Assembly: GCA_017744365.1 (NCBI GenBank)
Contig: JAGIBL010000003.1
Span: 62,001-126,000, forward strand
Length of the DNA: 64,000 nucleotides
Origin: Nocardioidaceae bacterium
Lineage (GTDB): Bacteria > Actinomycetota > Actinomycetes > Propionibacteriales > Nocardioidaceae
Direction of reading: 5' to 3'
Shown here piece by piece: positions 45,167 through 54,371 of this stretch (positions within the stretch are counted from its first letter, which is position 1; each line of letters opens with the position of its first letter). The notes under the pieces were generated by a model, which saw nothing but the letters and a program-made list of their open reading frames with translations, was not told the origin of the DNA and searched no databases. A program made the translations under genes and the position numbers.

Positions 45167-46546
45167 GTGACGCTGACCGTCGACGTGGACTACCTCGTGG
45201 TGGGGGCCGGTGCCATGGGCATGGCCTTCACCGATGCGCTCATCGAGCACGCCGACGTGCGGGTGGCGCTGGTCGACCGCCGGCACGCCGTCAGCGGGCA
45301 CTGGCTCGAGGCCTACCCCTTCGTCCGGCTGCACCAGGCCTCCGCCTTCTACGGCGTCGGCTCGACGCTGCTCGGCGGCGGTCAGCTGCAGCAGCGCGGA
45401 CCCGAGAAGGGCCTGCAGGAACGCGCCACGCAGGCGGAGATCTGCGCCTACTACGCGCGGACGCTCGACCGGATGGTCGCCTCGGGCAAGGTCGAGTTCT
45501 TCCCCAACAGCGAGTACGCCGGCGACCGCACGGTCGTCTCCCGGATCTCGGGCAAGCGTTTCGCGGTGCCCGAGCGCTGCCGGATCGTCGATGCCCACTA
45601 CCTGGCGCCCAGCATCCCGGCCGAGAAGCCGGCGCCGTTCGACGTCGCCGCGGACGCGCGGGTGCTGCCGGTCAACAGCCTGGCCCGGCTCGAGGACGCG
45701 CCGGGCCAGTACGTCGTTGCCGGGTCGGGCAAGACCGCCACCGACGCGTGCATCTGGCTGCTCTCGCGCGGAGTCGATCCCGACGCGATCTGCTGGGTGC
45801 GGCCACGCGAGCCCTGGATGATGAACCGGGCCGTGGTCCAGCCGGACCCGGCGGTCTTCACCGGTATGGCCGCCGACACGATGCAGGCGGGCGCCGCGTC
45901 GGTCTCGCTGGAGGACCTGTTCCTCCGGCTCGAGGACGCCGGCATCATGCTCCGGATCGACCGCACCGTGCTGCCGACGATGGCCAAGGCGCCGACCCTC
46001 GCCGCGTGGGAGCTCGACGAGCTGCGCACCCTCGAGAACGTCGTACGACGGGGGCACCTCGTGTCCGTCGGTCGCGGCAAGCTCACCTTCGGTGACGGAT
46101 CGGTCGCGGTCGCCGACGACGCGGTGGTGGTGCACTGCGCGGCGGACGGCCTGAAGTACCCGCCGCTCGTCCCCGTCTGGCGGCCGGACGGGATCACGCT
46201 GCAGGCGATCAGAGCGGGGTTCCCGTGCTTCGGCGCTGCCCTCGTCGGCTACGTCGAGGCGACCCGTCGCGACGACGACGAGAAGAACCGGCTCTGCCCG
46301 CCGACGGGCTACGGCAACTCGATGGCGGACTGGGCCCGGATGAACGTCCGCGGCACCCAGGCGGTGCTGTCCTTCATGGCCGAGCCCGACATCAAGGAGT
46401 GGGCGAGCCGGGTGGCGATCAACCCGGCGCGGATCCCGCCCGAGCACCCGGGCTCCGCGGCGCTGGACGACGCTCGCGAGCGCCTCGCACAGCACCTACG
46501 ACCTGGGCTGGCCCGGCTCTCCGAGCTGAGTGGTGCTCAGGCGTAG
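45167..46546 (+). CDS. FAD/NAD(P)-binding oxidoreductase
   Basis: This 459-residue protein starts with a dinucleotide-binding motif (YLVVGAGAMGMAF) and has a second, partial one (YVVAGSGKTATDA), as in pyridine-nucleotide-dependent flavoproteins. The rest is not diagnostic, and no substrate is evident. Its last codons (SGAQA) and TAG stop at 46544-46546 fall inside the left 34-base repeat of the SIR2 cassette, so the original 3' end may have converged with ccsB. Confidence 0.8.
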   Translation: MTLTVDVDYLVVGAGAMGMAFTDALIEHADVRVALVDRRHAVSGHWLEAYPFVRLHQASAFYGVGSTLLGGGQLQQRGPEKGLQERATQAEICAYYARTLDRMVASGKVEFFPNSEYAGDRTVVSRISGKRFAVPERCRIVDAHYLAPSIPAEKPAPFDVAADARVLPVNSLARLEDAPGQYVVAGSGKTATDACIWLLSRGVDPDAICWVRPREPWMMNRAVVQPDPAVFTGMAADTMQAGAASVSLEDLFLRLEDAGIMLRIDRTVLPTMAKAPTLAAWELDELRTLENVVRRGHLVSVGRGKLTFGDGSVAVADDAVVVHCAADGLKYPPLVPVWRPDGITLQAIRAGFPCFGAALVGYVEATRRDDDEKNRLCPPTGYGNSMADWARMNVRGTQAVLSFMAEPDIKEWASRVAINPARIPPEHPGSAALDDARERLAQHLRPGLARLSELSGAQA

Positions 46547-46568
46547 GAGTGCTGGCTCCCGGAGCCGA
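46535..46568. repeat. left direct repeat of SIR2 cassette (ccsB 3' end)
   Basis: The first 26 bases (46535-46560) are identical to 48284-48309; after three mismatches (46561-46563) another five match. Read on the minus strand it encodes GSGSQHSYA and a stop, the exact C-terminus of CcsB. The mismatch is a serine codon (TCC here, AGT in ccsB). A small palindrome GGCTCC-C-GGAGCC (46554-46566) spans the edge of the repeat. Confidence 0.85.
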
Positions 46569-46623
46569 CCGGGACGAATCGACCTTCGCGACGATTCACG
46601 CCACCGGGGGCCCCGCGGACCCC

Positions 46624-46629
46624 TACAGT
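46624..46629 (+). promoter_or_regulatory. -10 element of SIR2 gene, leaderless start
   Basis: TACAGT lies eight bases before the GTG at 46638. The short region before it (46569-46623) contains an inverted repeat GAATCG (46576-46581) with CGATTC (46592-46597), which may be a terminator for the upstream gene or an operator. I see no clear -35. Confidence 0.5.
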
Positions 46630-46637
46630 CGGCCCCC

Positions 46638-48278
46638 GTGGACCACAGCCGTGCCGATCTGCAGAAGTTCCTCTACCGCAAGGGCAAGCCGCTCTGGCGC
46701 GAACCGCGGGTCCGCGGGTTGATTGAGGGCCTGGCGGCCGAGACCGACCTGACGTTGTTCCTGGGCGCGGGCACATCGGTCGCGCTGGGCATGCCGACGT
46801 GGAACGAGCTCCTTCGTCGCATGCTCGTCCAGAGCGCCACGCGGGCGCGGCGGCTCGACGAGGAACGCCGCGGTCCGTGGGCCGCGCGGATCGTCGAGAC
46901 CTACGACTCGCTCGCCGCCGCGTCGGTCCTGCGGTCGGACTACCGGCGTCCGGAGACGTTCCGAGCGGACCTGCGCAAAGCCCTCTATGCGGCCAGTCCC
47001 GAGCCCCTGCGCGACGAGTACCGCATCGCGAGCGGGTACGCCGAGGCGATCTGGTTCCTGGTCCGGGAGCGCCTGCGTGCCGGCCGCACGACCTCGATCG
47101 TCACGATGAACTTCGACGACTCCCTCGAGACCAGCTACCAGAACCTCGACCGGGCCGACCAGCTCCGTGACCTGGGGATCAAGAGGGTCGTCCCGGTGTA
47201 CTCGCAGGAGACCTTCGACAAGACCGTGGGCAAGGAGTCGCTCTTCCCGATCTACCACCTGCACGGCTACGTGCCCCGCGAAGGTCTGCCGAAGGTCGAG
47301 CCGCAGACCTTCGTCCTCTCGGCGGCCGAGTTCGCCGACGCCGTATCCGGCCACTGGAGCGAAGCCGCGATCGACCGGCTCGCCCCGTCCCAGTGGCTGA
47401 TGGCGGGCATGTCGTTCCAGGATCCGCACATCACCTGGATGCTGCGCAGGCGATCGCGCTCCATCGCGCTCGCGGCCGCCTCGAGCGCGGGCACCGACCG
47501 CGTGGCGTCGACTTGGGCGTCGCGGCCGATCGGGCTGTTCTCGGCCCAGGGACGTGGCTGGTTCTCCAACGAGCTCGATGCGGGCACGCTGCAGATGCTG
47601 GCGGAGGCCGAGCAGAAGCGGCTGGGCGAGCTCGACATGCTCGCCGTCGCGACGTCGTACTTCTTCCAGGAGGTCGTGTTCCTCGAGGAGATCGGCCACC
47701 AGGCAGGAGGCGTGACGGCGCACTACGGCGATCGCGTGAACCTCTGGCGGAGCACGCTCGACCTCGACGCGGACGAGCGCACCTCGCTCGAGGACGATCT
47801 CCGCGAGGTTCTGTCCCACCTGCGCGACGCGCTGGAGGAGGACCTGTCTCTGGGCCCCGACGAGACAGTCGAGAAGGTCAAGGTGGAGCTCTGGATGCGC
47901 GACTTCAAGAGGCCGGAGACCGTCTGGCTGTGGATCTCGACCGAGTCCCGGTTGCTCGACACCGCACGGGCGCCGCGCTTCGCCTTCAGCCCCGAGTCCA
48001 AGATCGCCGCCATCCGCGCGCTCACCTTTGGCACCGCGGAGCGGGCGGACCGGTCGTCCTACACGGCGGACGACGCGTGGAAGTCGTACTTCGCCCACCC
48101 GGTCCGGCTGCGAGGCGGACCGGCGGATCGGATCAGCGTCGGCGCCCTCGTCGTCGCCACCGGTCAGCCCGTGGACAAGTCGAGGCTGCACGGTGCGATC
48201 GACGACTTCCAAGACCTGCTCGACGACGCGATCGCCGCCGTCGCCGTTCGGCTCCGCGATCTCACCGCGGATCGCTAG
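46638..48278 (+). CDS. SIR2-like domain protein, putative anti-phage NADase
   Basis: The N-terminal part (about 36-270) has the SIR2_2-type fold: LTLFLGAGTSVALGMPTWNEL (in two parts) with GAGTS at 43-47, IVTMNFDDS (Asn158, Asp160) and IYHLHGYV with the candidate catalytic histidines 207 and 209. The remaining 270 residues match no domain I recognise; the last 120 resemble a GAF-like sensor fold (DRISVGALVVATGQPV). SIR2 domains of Thoeris, DSR and other defence systems deplete NAD on infection. The product is 546 residues from the GTG at 46638. A defence role is inferred from the family and the cassette context. Confidence 0.8.
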   Translation: MDHSRADLQKFLYRKGKPLWREPRVRGLIEGLAAETDLTLFLGAGTSVALGMPTWNELLRRMLVQSATRARRLDEERRGPWAARIVETYDSLAAASVLRSDYRRPETFRADLRKALYAASPEPLRDEYRIASGYAEAIWFLVRERLRAGRTTSIVTMNFDDSLETSYQNLDRADQLRDLGIKRVVPVYSQETFDKTVGKESLFPIYHLHGYVPREGLPKVEPQTFVLSAAEFADAVSGHWSEAAIDRLAPSQWLMAGMSFQDPHITWMLRRRSRSIALAAASSAGTDRVASTWASRPIGLFSAQGRGWFSNELDAGTLQMLAEAEQKRLGELDMLAVATSYFFQEVVFLEEIGHQAGGVTAHYGDRVNLWRSTLDLDADERTSLEDDLREVLSHLRDALEEDLSLGPDETVEKVKVELWMRDFKRPETVWLWISTESRLLDTARAPRFAFSPESKIAAIRALTFGTAERADRSSYTADDAWKSYFAHPVRLRGGPADRISVGALVVATGQPVDKSRLHGAIDDFQDLLDDAIAAVAVRLRDLTADR

Positions 48279-48283
48279 TGCCG

Positions 48284-48317
48284 GCTCAGGCGTAGGAGTG
48301 CTGGCTCCCACTGCCGA
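48284..48317. repeat. right direct repeat of SIR2 cassette, within ccsB
   Basis: This is the copy that still forms the 3' end of ccsB (codons for GSGSQHSYA and the stop at 48288-48286). It matches 46535-46568 at 31 of 34 positions. Confidence 0.85.
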
Positions 48318-49188
48318 AGAAGAAGTTGATCCCGACGAAGTTGAACCACAGGGTCGCCAGGCCCACCAGCGCGATGATCGCGGCGGCCTTGCCCTTCCAG
48401 CCCGCGGTCGCGCGGGCGTGCAGGTAGGCGGCGTAGACGACCCAGGTGATGAACGCCCAGATCTCCTTGGGGTCCCAGTTCCAGTAGCGACCCCAGGCCG
48501 CCTGGGCCCAGATCGGGCCGGTCACCAGGGCGGCGAAGGTCCACACCGGGAAGGCGAAGGCGTGCGTCCGGTAGGCGAACCGGTCCAGCTGCGGAAGGTC
48601 CGGCGCCGCGATGTGGGGCCAGCGCTCCTTGACCAGGTAGATCACCGAGGTCATCCCGCCGAGGGTGAAGGCGCCGGTGGCGATGATCGCGGAGATCACG
48701 TGGATCACCAGCCAGGGCGACTGCAGCGAGTCCTGCAGCGGGTTGACCGGGTCGTAGAGCACGGTCACGTCGATCATCAGCACGACGAAGACGAACGCGG
48801 TGACGAACGTCGAGAGCCAGCCCAGCGAGTAGCGCTTGTAGAGCAGCAGGTAGCCGAGCGTGACCACGAACGTCGCGGTCAGGGTGAACTCGTACATGTT
48901 GCCCCAGGGCACCCGGACCGGGTCCGCGGCGAGACCGCGCGAGGCGACCGAGACGACGTGGAAGGCGGCCGCGACCGCGGTGAAGGTGAGGCCGTAGCGG
49001 GTCAGCTTCGCGCGGCGAGGAGAGACCTCGGTCCCCGGTCGCTCCAGCACCTCCTGGGTCGCCGCCGCGACCTCGACGGTCCGCGCGGACGCCCAGGCGC
49101 CCAGGTGCGAGAGCAGAGCCAGGAAGTAGAACACCCCGGCCCCGGCGACCGCCCAGTTGCTCAGCTGCTCGAACTGGTCGTGCGTCAT
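48286..49188 (-). CDS. ccsB: cytochrome c biogenesis protein CcsB
   Basis: The protein works with ResB in the System II pathway to deliver haem to apocytochrome c outside the membrane. The 300-residue product has about eight helices, a tryptophan-rich haem-handling loop (WAQAAWGRYWNWDPKE) and conserved histidines (HVISAI). It overlaps resB by 4 bases. Its last nine codons are duplicated 1.75 kb downstream at the far side of the SIR2 gene. Confidence 0.93.
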   Translation of the reverse strand: MTHDQFEQLSNWAVAGAGVFYFLALLSHLGAWASARTVEVAAATQEVLERPGTEVSPRRAKLTRYGLTFTAVAAAFHVVSVASRGLAADPVRVPWGNMYEFTLTATFVVTLGYLLLYKRYSLGWLSTFVTAFVFVVLMIDVTVLYDPVNPLQDSLQSPWLVIHVISAIIATGAFTLGGMTSVIYLVKERWPHIAAPDLPQLDRFAYRTHAFAFPVWTFAALVTGPIWAQAAWGRYWNWDPKEIWAFITWVVYAAYLHARATAGWKGKAAAIIALVGLATLWFNFVGINFFFGSGSQHSYA

Positions 49189-50756
49189 GCCTTGTCCTCC
49201 AACGTCCTCACCAGCTCGTCGACCTCCCCGGCGAGGTTGCCCCCCGCCGAGCGGTCGAGACCGGCGACCTCCACGAGGGTACGTCCACCCTCACGTCGTA
49301 CCGAGACCCAGATCCGGCGAGGCCGGATGAACAGCGACCCGAGCAGCCCGAGCAGCGCGAGCAGCACCCCGGCCAGCGCCACCCCGCCGCTGGGGTTCCG
49401 GCTGACCTGCAGCTTCACGAACCGGTCGAGCCGGTCGAAGGTGACCGAGCCGAGGCCGTTCGGCAGCACCACCGTCTGGCCGGGCTGCAGGTCGACCCGC
49501 ACCTGCTTGCCGTCGGCGCCCTTGACCGGCTTGAGGCCGTCCTTCTTCAGCGCGTAGACCGACTGCGGCTCGCCGTCGTCGACGCCGAGGTCGCCGGCGT
49601 AGGCGAGCATCGACAGCGTCGGGTTCTTCGCGTCCGGGAACAGCGTGAACGGCCCGGTCGCCTTGGTGAACCCGTACGTCGGGTAGAACTCGCCCTCGAA
49701 GCCGAGCTGCGGCGTCGACTCGAACGCCTTGACCACCCCGAAGGACCGGAAGGTCGCGTCCTCGGGCAGGAACACCACCGGGCCGGTGAACACCTTGCGG
49801 CCGTCGGCGTCGCGCACCGTGATGACCGGCGCATAGCCGTGGCCGATCAGGAAGACGTCGGTGCCGTCGATCTTCAACGGGTGGTTCACCCGGATCCGGG
49901 TGGTCCTCTCCGGCTCGTCCGGCGCGGTCGAGTAGGTGATCCCGGCGGAGAACTTACGGGCCATCCCGCGCGAGCGGCCGCGGTCGATGAAGGTCACGTC
50001 GAAGTCGTCGACCTTGAAGTAGAACGGCTTCAGGTCCTGCGGCGAGAAGAGCCGGCCCGGGTCGAAGTCGTCGTACTGGGTGAGCCGGTTGGAGAAGCCG
50101 CTGCCGCTGACCACGATCACGCCGCCGCGGAACCCGAACAGCGCGCCGTAGGCGAACCCGACCAGCACGATCAGCACCGAGACGTGGAAGAGCAGGTTGC
50201 CGGCCTCGCGCAGGTAGCCCTTCTCCGCGGAGATGGAGGTCGCGGTGACGTCCTTGCGATAGCCACCGAGCGCCTCGCGGGCCCGCGCCAGCACGTCCTC
50301 CTCCGAGGCGCTCACCGAGAACGAGCGGTGCTCCGGGAGCCGGTCCAGCCGGCTCGGCAGCTTCGGTGGCCGGGCCCGCAGCGCGCGCAGGTACACGCCG
50401 GTGCGCGGCAGGATGCAGCCGACCAGCGAGATCATCAGCAGCAGGTAGATCGCCGAGAACCAGGGCGAGTCGTAGACCGAGAACAGCCCGAGCTTCTCGT
50501 AGACCGGCGTCAGCGTCGGGTGCTGGTCCTTCCACTGCGCGGCCCGCACCGAGTCGACCGCCTCCTGCGGCACCACCGAGCCGGGCACGGCGCCGAGCGC
50601 CAGCAGGAACAGCAGGATCAGCGCGGTGCGCATCGAGGTGAGCTGCCGCCACGACCAGCGCAGCAGCTCCAGCGGGGCCAGCGGCGCGGGGCCCGGGTCC
50701 GGGCGCGGATCCTCGCCGTACGCCGGCGTGCGGTCGGCTGCCTCGGTGCTGGTCAC
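49185..50756 (-). CDS. resB: cytochrome c biogenesis protein ResB
   Basis: ResB is the partner of CcsB in System II. The 523-residue product has three N-terminal helices, a large extracytoplasmic domain (from about 220 to 470) and a final helix near 480. Typical segments are [28 protein letters not shown] and [19 protein letters not shown]. The GTG at 50756 overlaps the ccdA-like stop (GTGA). Confidence 0.92.
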   Translation of the reverse strand: MTSTEAADRTPAYGEDPRPDPGPAPLAPLELLRWSWRQLTSMRTALILLFLLALGAVPGSVVPQEAVDSVRAAQWKDQHPTLTPVYEKLGLFSVYDSPWFSAIYLLLMISLVGCILPRTGVYLRALRARPPKLPSRLDRLPEHRSFSVSASEEDVLARAREALGGYRKDVTATSISAEKGYLREAGNLLFHVSVLIVLVGFAYGALFGFRGGVIVVSGSGFSNRLTQYDDFDPGRLFSPQDLKPFYFKVDDFDVTFIDRGRSRGMARKFSAGITYSTAPDEPERTTRIRVNHPLKIDGTDVFLIGHGYAPVITVRDADGRKVFTGPVVFLPEDATFRSFGVVKAFESTPQLGFEGEFYPTYGFTKATGPFTLFPDAKNPTLSMLAYAGDLGVDDGEPQSVYALKKDGLKPVKGADGKQVRVDLQPGQTVVLPNGLGSVTFDRLDRFVKLQVSRNPSGGVALAGVLLALLGLLGSLFIRPRRIWVSVRREGGRTLVEVAGLDRSAGGNLAGEVDELVRTLEDKA

Positions 50757-51538
50757 AGCGACGGCCCGAAGCTCTGGATCGGACCGCGCAGCTGGTCGAT
50801 CATCAGGTCCCACCAGCCGGTGACGAGCATGAGCCCGACCGCGATGAGCATGAGCCCGCCGGCCCAGGTCACCCAGCGCTGGTGGCGTCGTACCCAGCCG
50901 ACGGTGCCGAGCATCCGGCGGTAGGCCAGCGCGGCGACGATGAACGGCAGCCCGAGGCCGAGGCAGTAGACGAAGCTGAGCAGGGCGCCGCGTCCGGCGC
51001 TGGCCTCCTTGGTGGCCAGGCTCAGGATCGCGCCGAGGGTCGGGCCGATGCAGGGCGTCCAGCCGAGCCCGAAGAGCACGCCGAGCAGCGGCGCTGCGGC
51101 CACGCCGACGTTGGGCACCCGGTGGATGCGGAAGTCGCGCTGCAGCCACGGGACCGCGCCCAGGAAGGCGATGCCGAGCAGGATGGTGAAACCGCCGAGC
51201 ACCTTGGTCAGGGTGTCGCGGTACTCGAACATCCACTCGCCGACGGCGCCGAACAACGTCCCGTAGGAGACGAACACGAAGGAGAACCCGAGCACGAACA
51301 GCAGCGACCCGGCCAGCATCCGGCCTCGCTGCTTCGATCCTTGGGCCGACTCGAGGTCCGCGCCCGACAGCCCGGTCGTGTAGGAGAGGTAGCCCGGCAG
51401 CAGCGGCACCACGCACGGGCTGAAGAACGAGACCAGGCCGGCGACCAGAGCCACCGGGATCGCCAGCAGCAGCGAGCCGGACAGTGCGGTGTCCCGGAAC
51501 CAGGTGCCGAGCTCCAGCGAGGTGGTCAGCGTTGTCAC
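50753..51538 (-). CDS. ccdA: cytochrome c biogenesis protein CcdA (DsbD membrane domain)
   Basis: CcdA passes reducing equivalents across the membrane to ResA. The 261-residue product has six helices and two conserved cysteines, in [13 protein letters not shown] and [11 protein letters not shown]. The GTG at 51538 overlaps the resA stop by 4 bases (GTGA). Confidence 0.93.
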   Translation of the reverse strand: MTTLTTSLELGTWFRDTALSGSLLLAIPVALVAGLVSFFSPCVVPLLPGYLSYTTGLSGADLESAQGSKQRGRMLAGSLLFVLGFSFVFVSYGTLFGAVGEWMFEYRDTLTKVLGGFTILLGIAFLGAVPWLQRDFRIHRVPNVGVAAAPLLGVLFGLGWTPCIGPTLGAILSLATKEASAGRGALLSFVYCLGLGLPFIVAALAYRRMLGTVGWVRRHQRWVTWAGGLMLIAVGLMLVTGWWDLMIDQLRGPIQSFGPSL

Positions 51539-52110
51539 GAGCGCACGTCCTCGACCAGGCCGACCAGCGTGCGCGCGGAGGTGAGCTCGCCGATGATGCT
51601 CGCCGCGGCCCGGCCCTTCTCGTCGATCACCACGGTGCTCGGGATCGCGTTCGGGGTCAGGGTGCCGTGGAAGGCGAGCAGGTTCTTCCCGTCCGGGTCG
51701 TAGAGCGACGGGTACGGGACCTCGCGGTTGGTCTGGAAGGCGAGCGCGTTGTCCTTGCTGGCGTCGCGGGTGTTGATGCCCAGGAAGACCACGCCCTCGG
51801 GCGCGAGCTGCTTCGCCGCCTCGGCGAGGTCGTCGGCCTCGGCGCGGCACGGCGGGCACCAGGCACCCCACACGTTCACGACCACGACCTTGCCCCGGAA
51901 GTCGGCCAGCGAGACCTTCTCACCCGTGAGCGTCTCACCCTCGACGTCGCCGATCTTCTTGCGGTCGCCCTCGGCCAGCCGGGTGATGACGCCCTTGCCG
52001 TCGACGTACCCGCGATCGCCGGCACCCCCGACTCCCGAGCCGCAGCCGGCCAGGGCGAGGGTGGCGGTCAGCGCGACGGCGACCGCGAGCGACGTACGGC
52101 GGAGCGGCAA
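51535..52110 (-). CDS. resA: TlpA/ResA-type thiol-disulfide oxidoreductase (lipoprotein)
   Basis: ResA reduces apocytochrome c cysteines before haem attachment. The 191-residue product begins with TTG, one base after the stop of the phosphatase gene, and has a lipobox (ALAGC, Cys23) and a thioredoxin fold with the active site WCPPC (Cys84, Cys87). It is the first gene of the resA-ccdA-resB-ccsB run, and its context fits System II completely. Confidence 0.9.
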   Translation of the reverse strand: MPLRRTSLAVAVALTATLALAGCGSGVGGAGDRGYVDGKGVITRLAEGDRKKIGDVEGETLTGEKVSLADFRGKVVVVNVWGAWCPPCRAEADDLAEAAKQLAPEGVVFLGINTRDASKDNALAFQTNREVPYPSLYDPDGKNLLAFHGTLTPNAIPSTVVIDEKGRAAASIIGELTSARTLVGLVEDVRS

Positions 52111-52111
52111 C

Positions 52112-52816
52112 TCAGTCCCTCGGCTGCGACCCGGGCTGCGCGTCCAGGTCGTTGGGTTCGGTGAAGCCGTGGCCGGACGAGAACGCAGCGCGCCGCTCGG
52201 CCTCGGGGATCATGTCGCCGACCGGCTCCGCGTAGCCGACCGAGACCAGCTCGGTGCCCTCGAACGTGAATGAGGTCAGCGAGCACAGGGTGCACTGCCG
52301 GCGGCGTGGGTCGTGCAGGAAGCGGCGCTTCTCGGCGTGCAGCCGGCACACCCAGATGGGCAGCTGGTGCGAGACGATCACGGCCTCGTGGCCCTCGGCG
52401 GCGGCGCGCGCGTCCATCACGCCGGCCCACATCCGCGCGGCGATCTGGCCGTAGGGCTCGCCCCACGACGGCTTGAAGGGGTTCCACAGGTGCCGCCAGG
52501 CGGACGGGCGGCGCAGGACGCCGTCGCCGACCGAGAACGGCCGGCCCTCGAAGATGTTCTCGGACTCGATCACCCGGTCGTCGGTGGCGACGTCGACGCC
52601 CCGGGCCTTCGCGATCGGGGCGGCGGTCTGCTGGGCCCGCTCGAGCGGTGACGCGACGACGTACGAGATGTCCCGGTCGCCGATCCGCTCGGCGACCCGC
52701 TCGGCCATCGCCAGGCCGCGGTCGGAGAGGAAGAAGCCGGGCGCGCGGCCGTAGAGGATGCCCTCGGGGTTGTAGACCTCGCCGTGGCGCAGCAGGTGGA
52801 CGGTGGTCTGGCTCAT
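52112..52816 (-). CDS. histidine phosphatase family protein
   Basis: This phosphoglycerate-mutase-like phosphatase has the catalytic RHG at 10-12 (LLRHGEVYN), [10 protein letters not shown] and the second histidine in [10 protein letters not shown]. It has 234 residues. In actinobacteria this gene commonly lies between hemL and the Res/Ccs genes, as here; the substrate is unknown. It overlaps hemL by 4 bases. Confidence 0.87.
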   Translation of the reverse strand: MSQTTVHLLRHGEVYNPEGILYGRAPGFFLSDRGLAMAERVAERIGDRDISYVVASPLERAQQTAAPIAKARGVDVATDDRVIESENIFEGRPFSVGDGVLRRPSAWRHLWNPFKPSWGEPYGQIAARMWAGVMDARAAAEGHEAVIVSHQLPIWVCRLHAEKRRFLHDPRRRQCTLCSLTSFTFEGTELVSVGYAEPVGDMIPEAERRAAFSSGHGFTEPNDLDAQPGSQPRD

Positions 52817-54135
52817 GAAGCCCCTTCCAGAGCGGCGGCAGCCGCGGTGGCGGCGACCGGCAGTGCGGCCAGCACGTGCGACACCGCACGGTCGTCGTGC
52901 GCGGAGGAGACGAACCACGCCTCGAACGCGCTCGGCGGCAGGTAGACCCCGGCGTCGAGCATCGCGTGGAAGAACGCCTTGAAGGCGCCGGTGTCCTGGG
53001 TGGCGGCGGTCGCGTAGTCGCGCACCGGGCTCCCGGCCACGCTCGCGCCGAAGAAGACGGAGAACATGTTGCCGTTGCTCTGCAGCCGGTGCGGCACGCC
53101 GGCCTGGGTCAGCGCCTCGCTCGCGGCCTCGGAGATCGCGGCGGCGACCTGGTCCACGCGGGTGTAGACGGACTCGTCGGCCAGCCGCAGCGTGGCCAGT
53201 CCGGCGGCGGTCGCGACCGGGTTCCCGGACAGGGTGCCGGCCTGGTAGACCGGGCCTTCGGGCGAGAGCATCGCCATCACCTCGGCACGGCCGCCGAACG
53301 CCGCGGCCGGGAAGCCGCCGCCCATCACCTTGCCGAACGTCATCAGGTCGGGCACCCAGCCCTCGACGGCGCCGTCGGTCCCCCACTGCCCGGAGCGGGA
53401 GACGCGGAAGCCGGTCATCACCTCGTCGGAGATGAACAACGCGCCGTGCCGGCGGCAGGTCTCGGCGAGGAAGGCGTTGAAGCCCGGCTCGGGCGGGACC
53501 ACGCCCATGTTCCCGGGAGAGGCCTCGGTGATGAGGCAGGCGATCCGCTCGCCGTGCTCGGCGAACGCGGCCTCGACCGCGGCCCGGTCGTTGTAGGGCA
53601 GCACGATCGTCTGCGCCGCCGAGGACTCCGGGACGCCTGGTGTCGTACTGACTCCAAAAGTGGCGAGCCCCGAGCCGGCGCTGGCCAGCAGCGAGTCCAC
53701 GTGCCCGTGGTAGCAGCCGGCGAACTTCACCACCAGGTCGCGGCCGGTGAACCCGCGGGCCAGCCGGATCGCGGACATGGTCGCCTCGGTGCCCGAGGAG
53801 ACCAGCCGCACCTTCTCCACCGGGGTGCGCGCGCCGATCTCCTCGGCGAGCTCGACCTCGGTGGTGGTGGGAGTCCCGTACGACGTGCCGCGGGCGATCG
53901 CGTCCTGAACGGCGGCGAGCACCTCGGGATGCGCGTGCCCGAGCAGCATCGGTCCCCAGGAGCAGACCAGGTCGACGTACGAGGCGCCGTCGACGTCGGT
54001 GAGCCAGGCACCCCGGCCCGACGCCATGAACCGCGGGGTCCCGCCGACGGCCGCGAACGCGCGGACCGGGGAGTTCACCCCGCCGGGAGTGACGGCGCGG
54101 GCGCGGTCGAACCACTGCTGGGACACGTCGGGCAC
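52813..54135 (-). CDS. hemL: glutamate-1-semialdehyde 2,1-aminomutase
   Basis: The enzyme makes 5-aminolevulinate from glutamate-1-semialdehyde. The 440-residue PLP protein has [11 protein letters not shown], the phosphate-binding [16 protein letters not shown], and the PLP lysine in [19 protein letters not shown]. The GTG start at 54135 lies six bases after a -10-like GAGAAT (54147-54142) and is probably leaderless. It completes the C5 haem pathway with hemA. Confidence 0.95.
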   Translation of the reverse strand: MPDVSQQWFDRARAVTPGGVNSPVRAFAAVGGTPRFMASGRGAWLTDVDGASYVDLVCSWGPMLLGHAHPEVLAAVQDAIARGTSYGTPTTTEVELAEEIGARTPVEKVRLVSSGTEATMSAIRLARGFTGRDLVVKFAGCYHGHVDSLLASAGSGLATFGVSTTPGVPESSAAQTIVLPYNDRAAVEAAFAEHGERIACLITEASPGNMGVVPPEPGFNAFLAETCRRHGALFISDEVMTGFRVSRSGQWGTDGAVEGWVPDLMTFGKVMGGGFPAAAFGGRAEVMAMLSPEGPVYQAGTLSGNPVATAAGLATLRLADESVYTRVDQVAAAISEAASEALTQAGVPHRLQSNGNMFSVFFGASVAGSPVRDYATAATQDTGAFKAFFHAMLDAGVYLPPSAFEAWFVSSAHDDRAVSHVLAALPVAATAAAAALEGAS

Positions 54136-54239
54136 CCGGGCATTCTCCCCGACCCCCCGCGATGCCCGTTAATCGGTCCCCGCGCGCCTCCGCCGCCAAG
54201 CCCTGAAAATCCGCTAAAGACTCTTTCCGGTTTTCGCGC

Positions 54240-54245
54240 CATAAT
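54240..54245 (+). promoter_or_regulatory. -10-like element and long leader before lytic transglycosylase
   Basis: CATAAT is the best -10 in the 236-base gap 54136-54371; no good -35 is visible. It would leave a leader of about 120 bases, unlike the leaderless genes around it. The leader contains a small hairpin (CCGAT with ATCGG, around 54329-54346). I do not recognise a known riboswitch in it. Confidence 0.35.
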
Positions 54246-54371
54246 CTGGGAACTGGTGCGTCTCATGGGTGCGATCACCTGCGGGCGTGACCAGACTGGG
54301 GCACACTCGTTGAGAAGGTATCGTCCGATTTTTCGCATCGGTCCGATATACGACTGGGAGACTCACCGCAT

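Larger units (their letters stand above)
46535..48283. mobile_element. putative single-gene SIR2 cassette between direct repeats
   Basis: A 1.75-kb segment bounded by direct repeats of the ccsB 3' end carries only one gene, the SIR2-like protein. Removing one repeat plus the segment would bring the oxidoreductase (+) and ccsB (-) into direct convergence with overlapping ends. There is no integrase or transposase inside, so mobility would have to be supplied in trans or have been lost. This is inference from sequence structure. Confidence 0.6.

Noticed and set aside
46569-48283. Integrase or transposase searched for inside the SIR2 cassette
   Set aside because: Only the SIR2 gene has coding support in this interval; the other frames are shadows. 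No terminal inverted repeats were found at its ends either.
54246-54371. c-di-AMP (ydaO-type) riboswitch before the lytic transglycosylase
   Set aside because: The conserved GGGGGA- and GACAGG-type boxes of that riboswitch are not visible; left as an unassigned leader.
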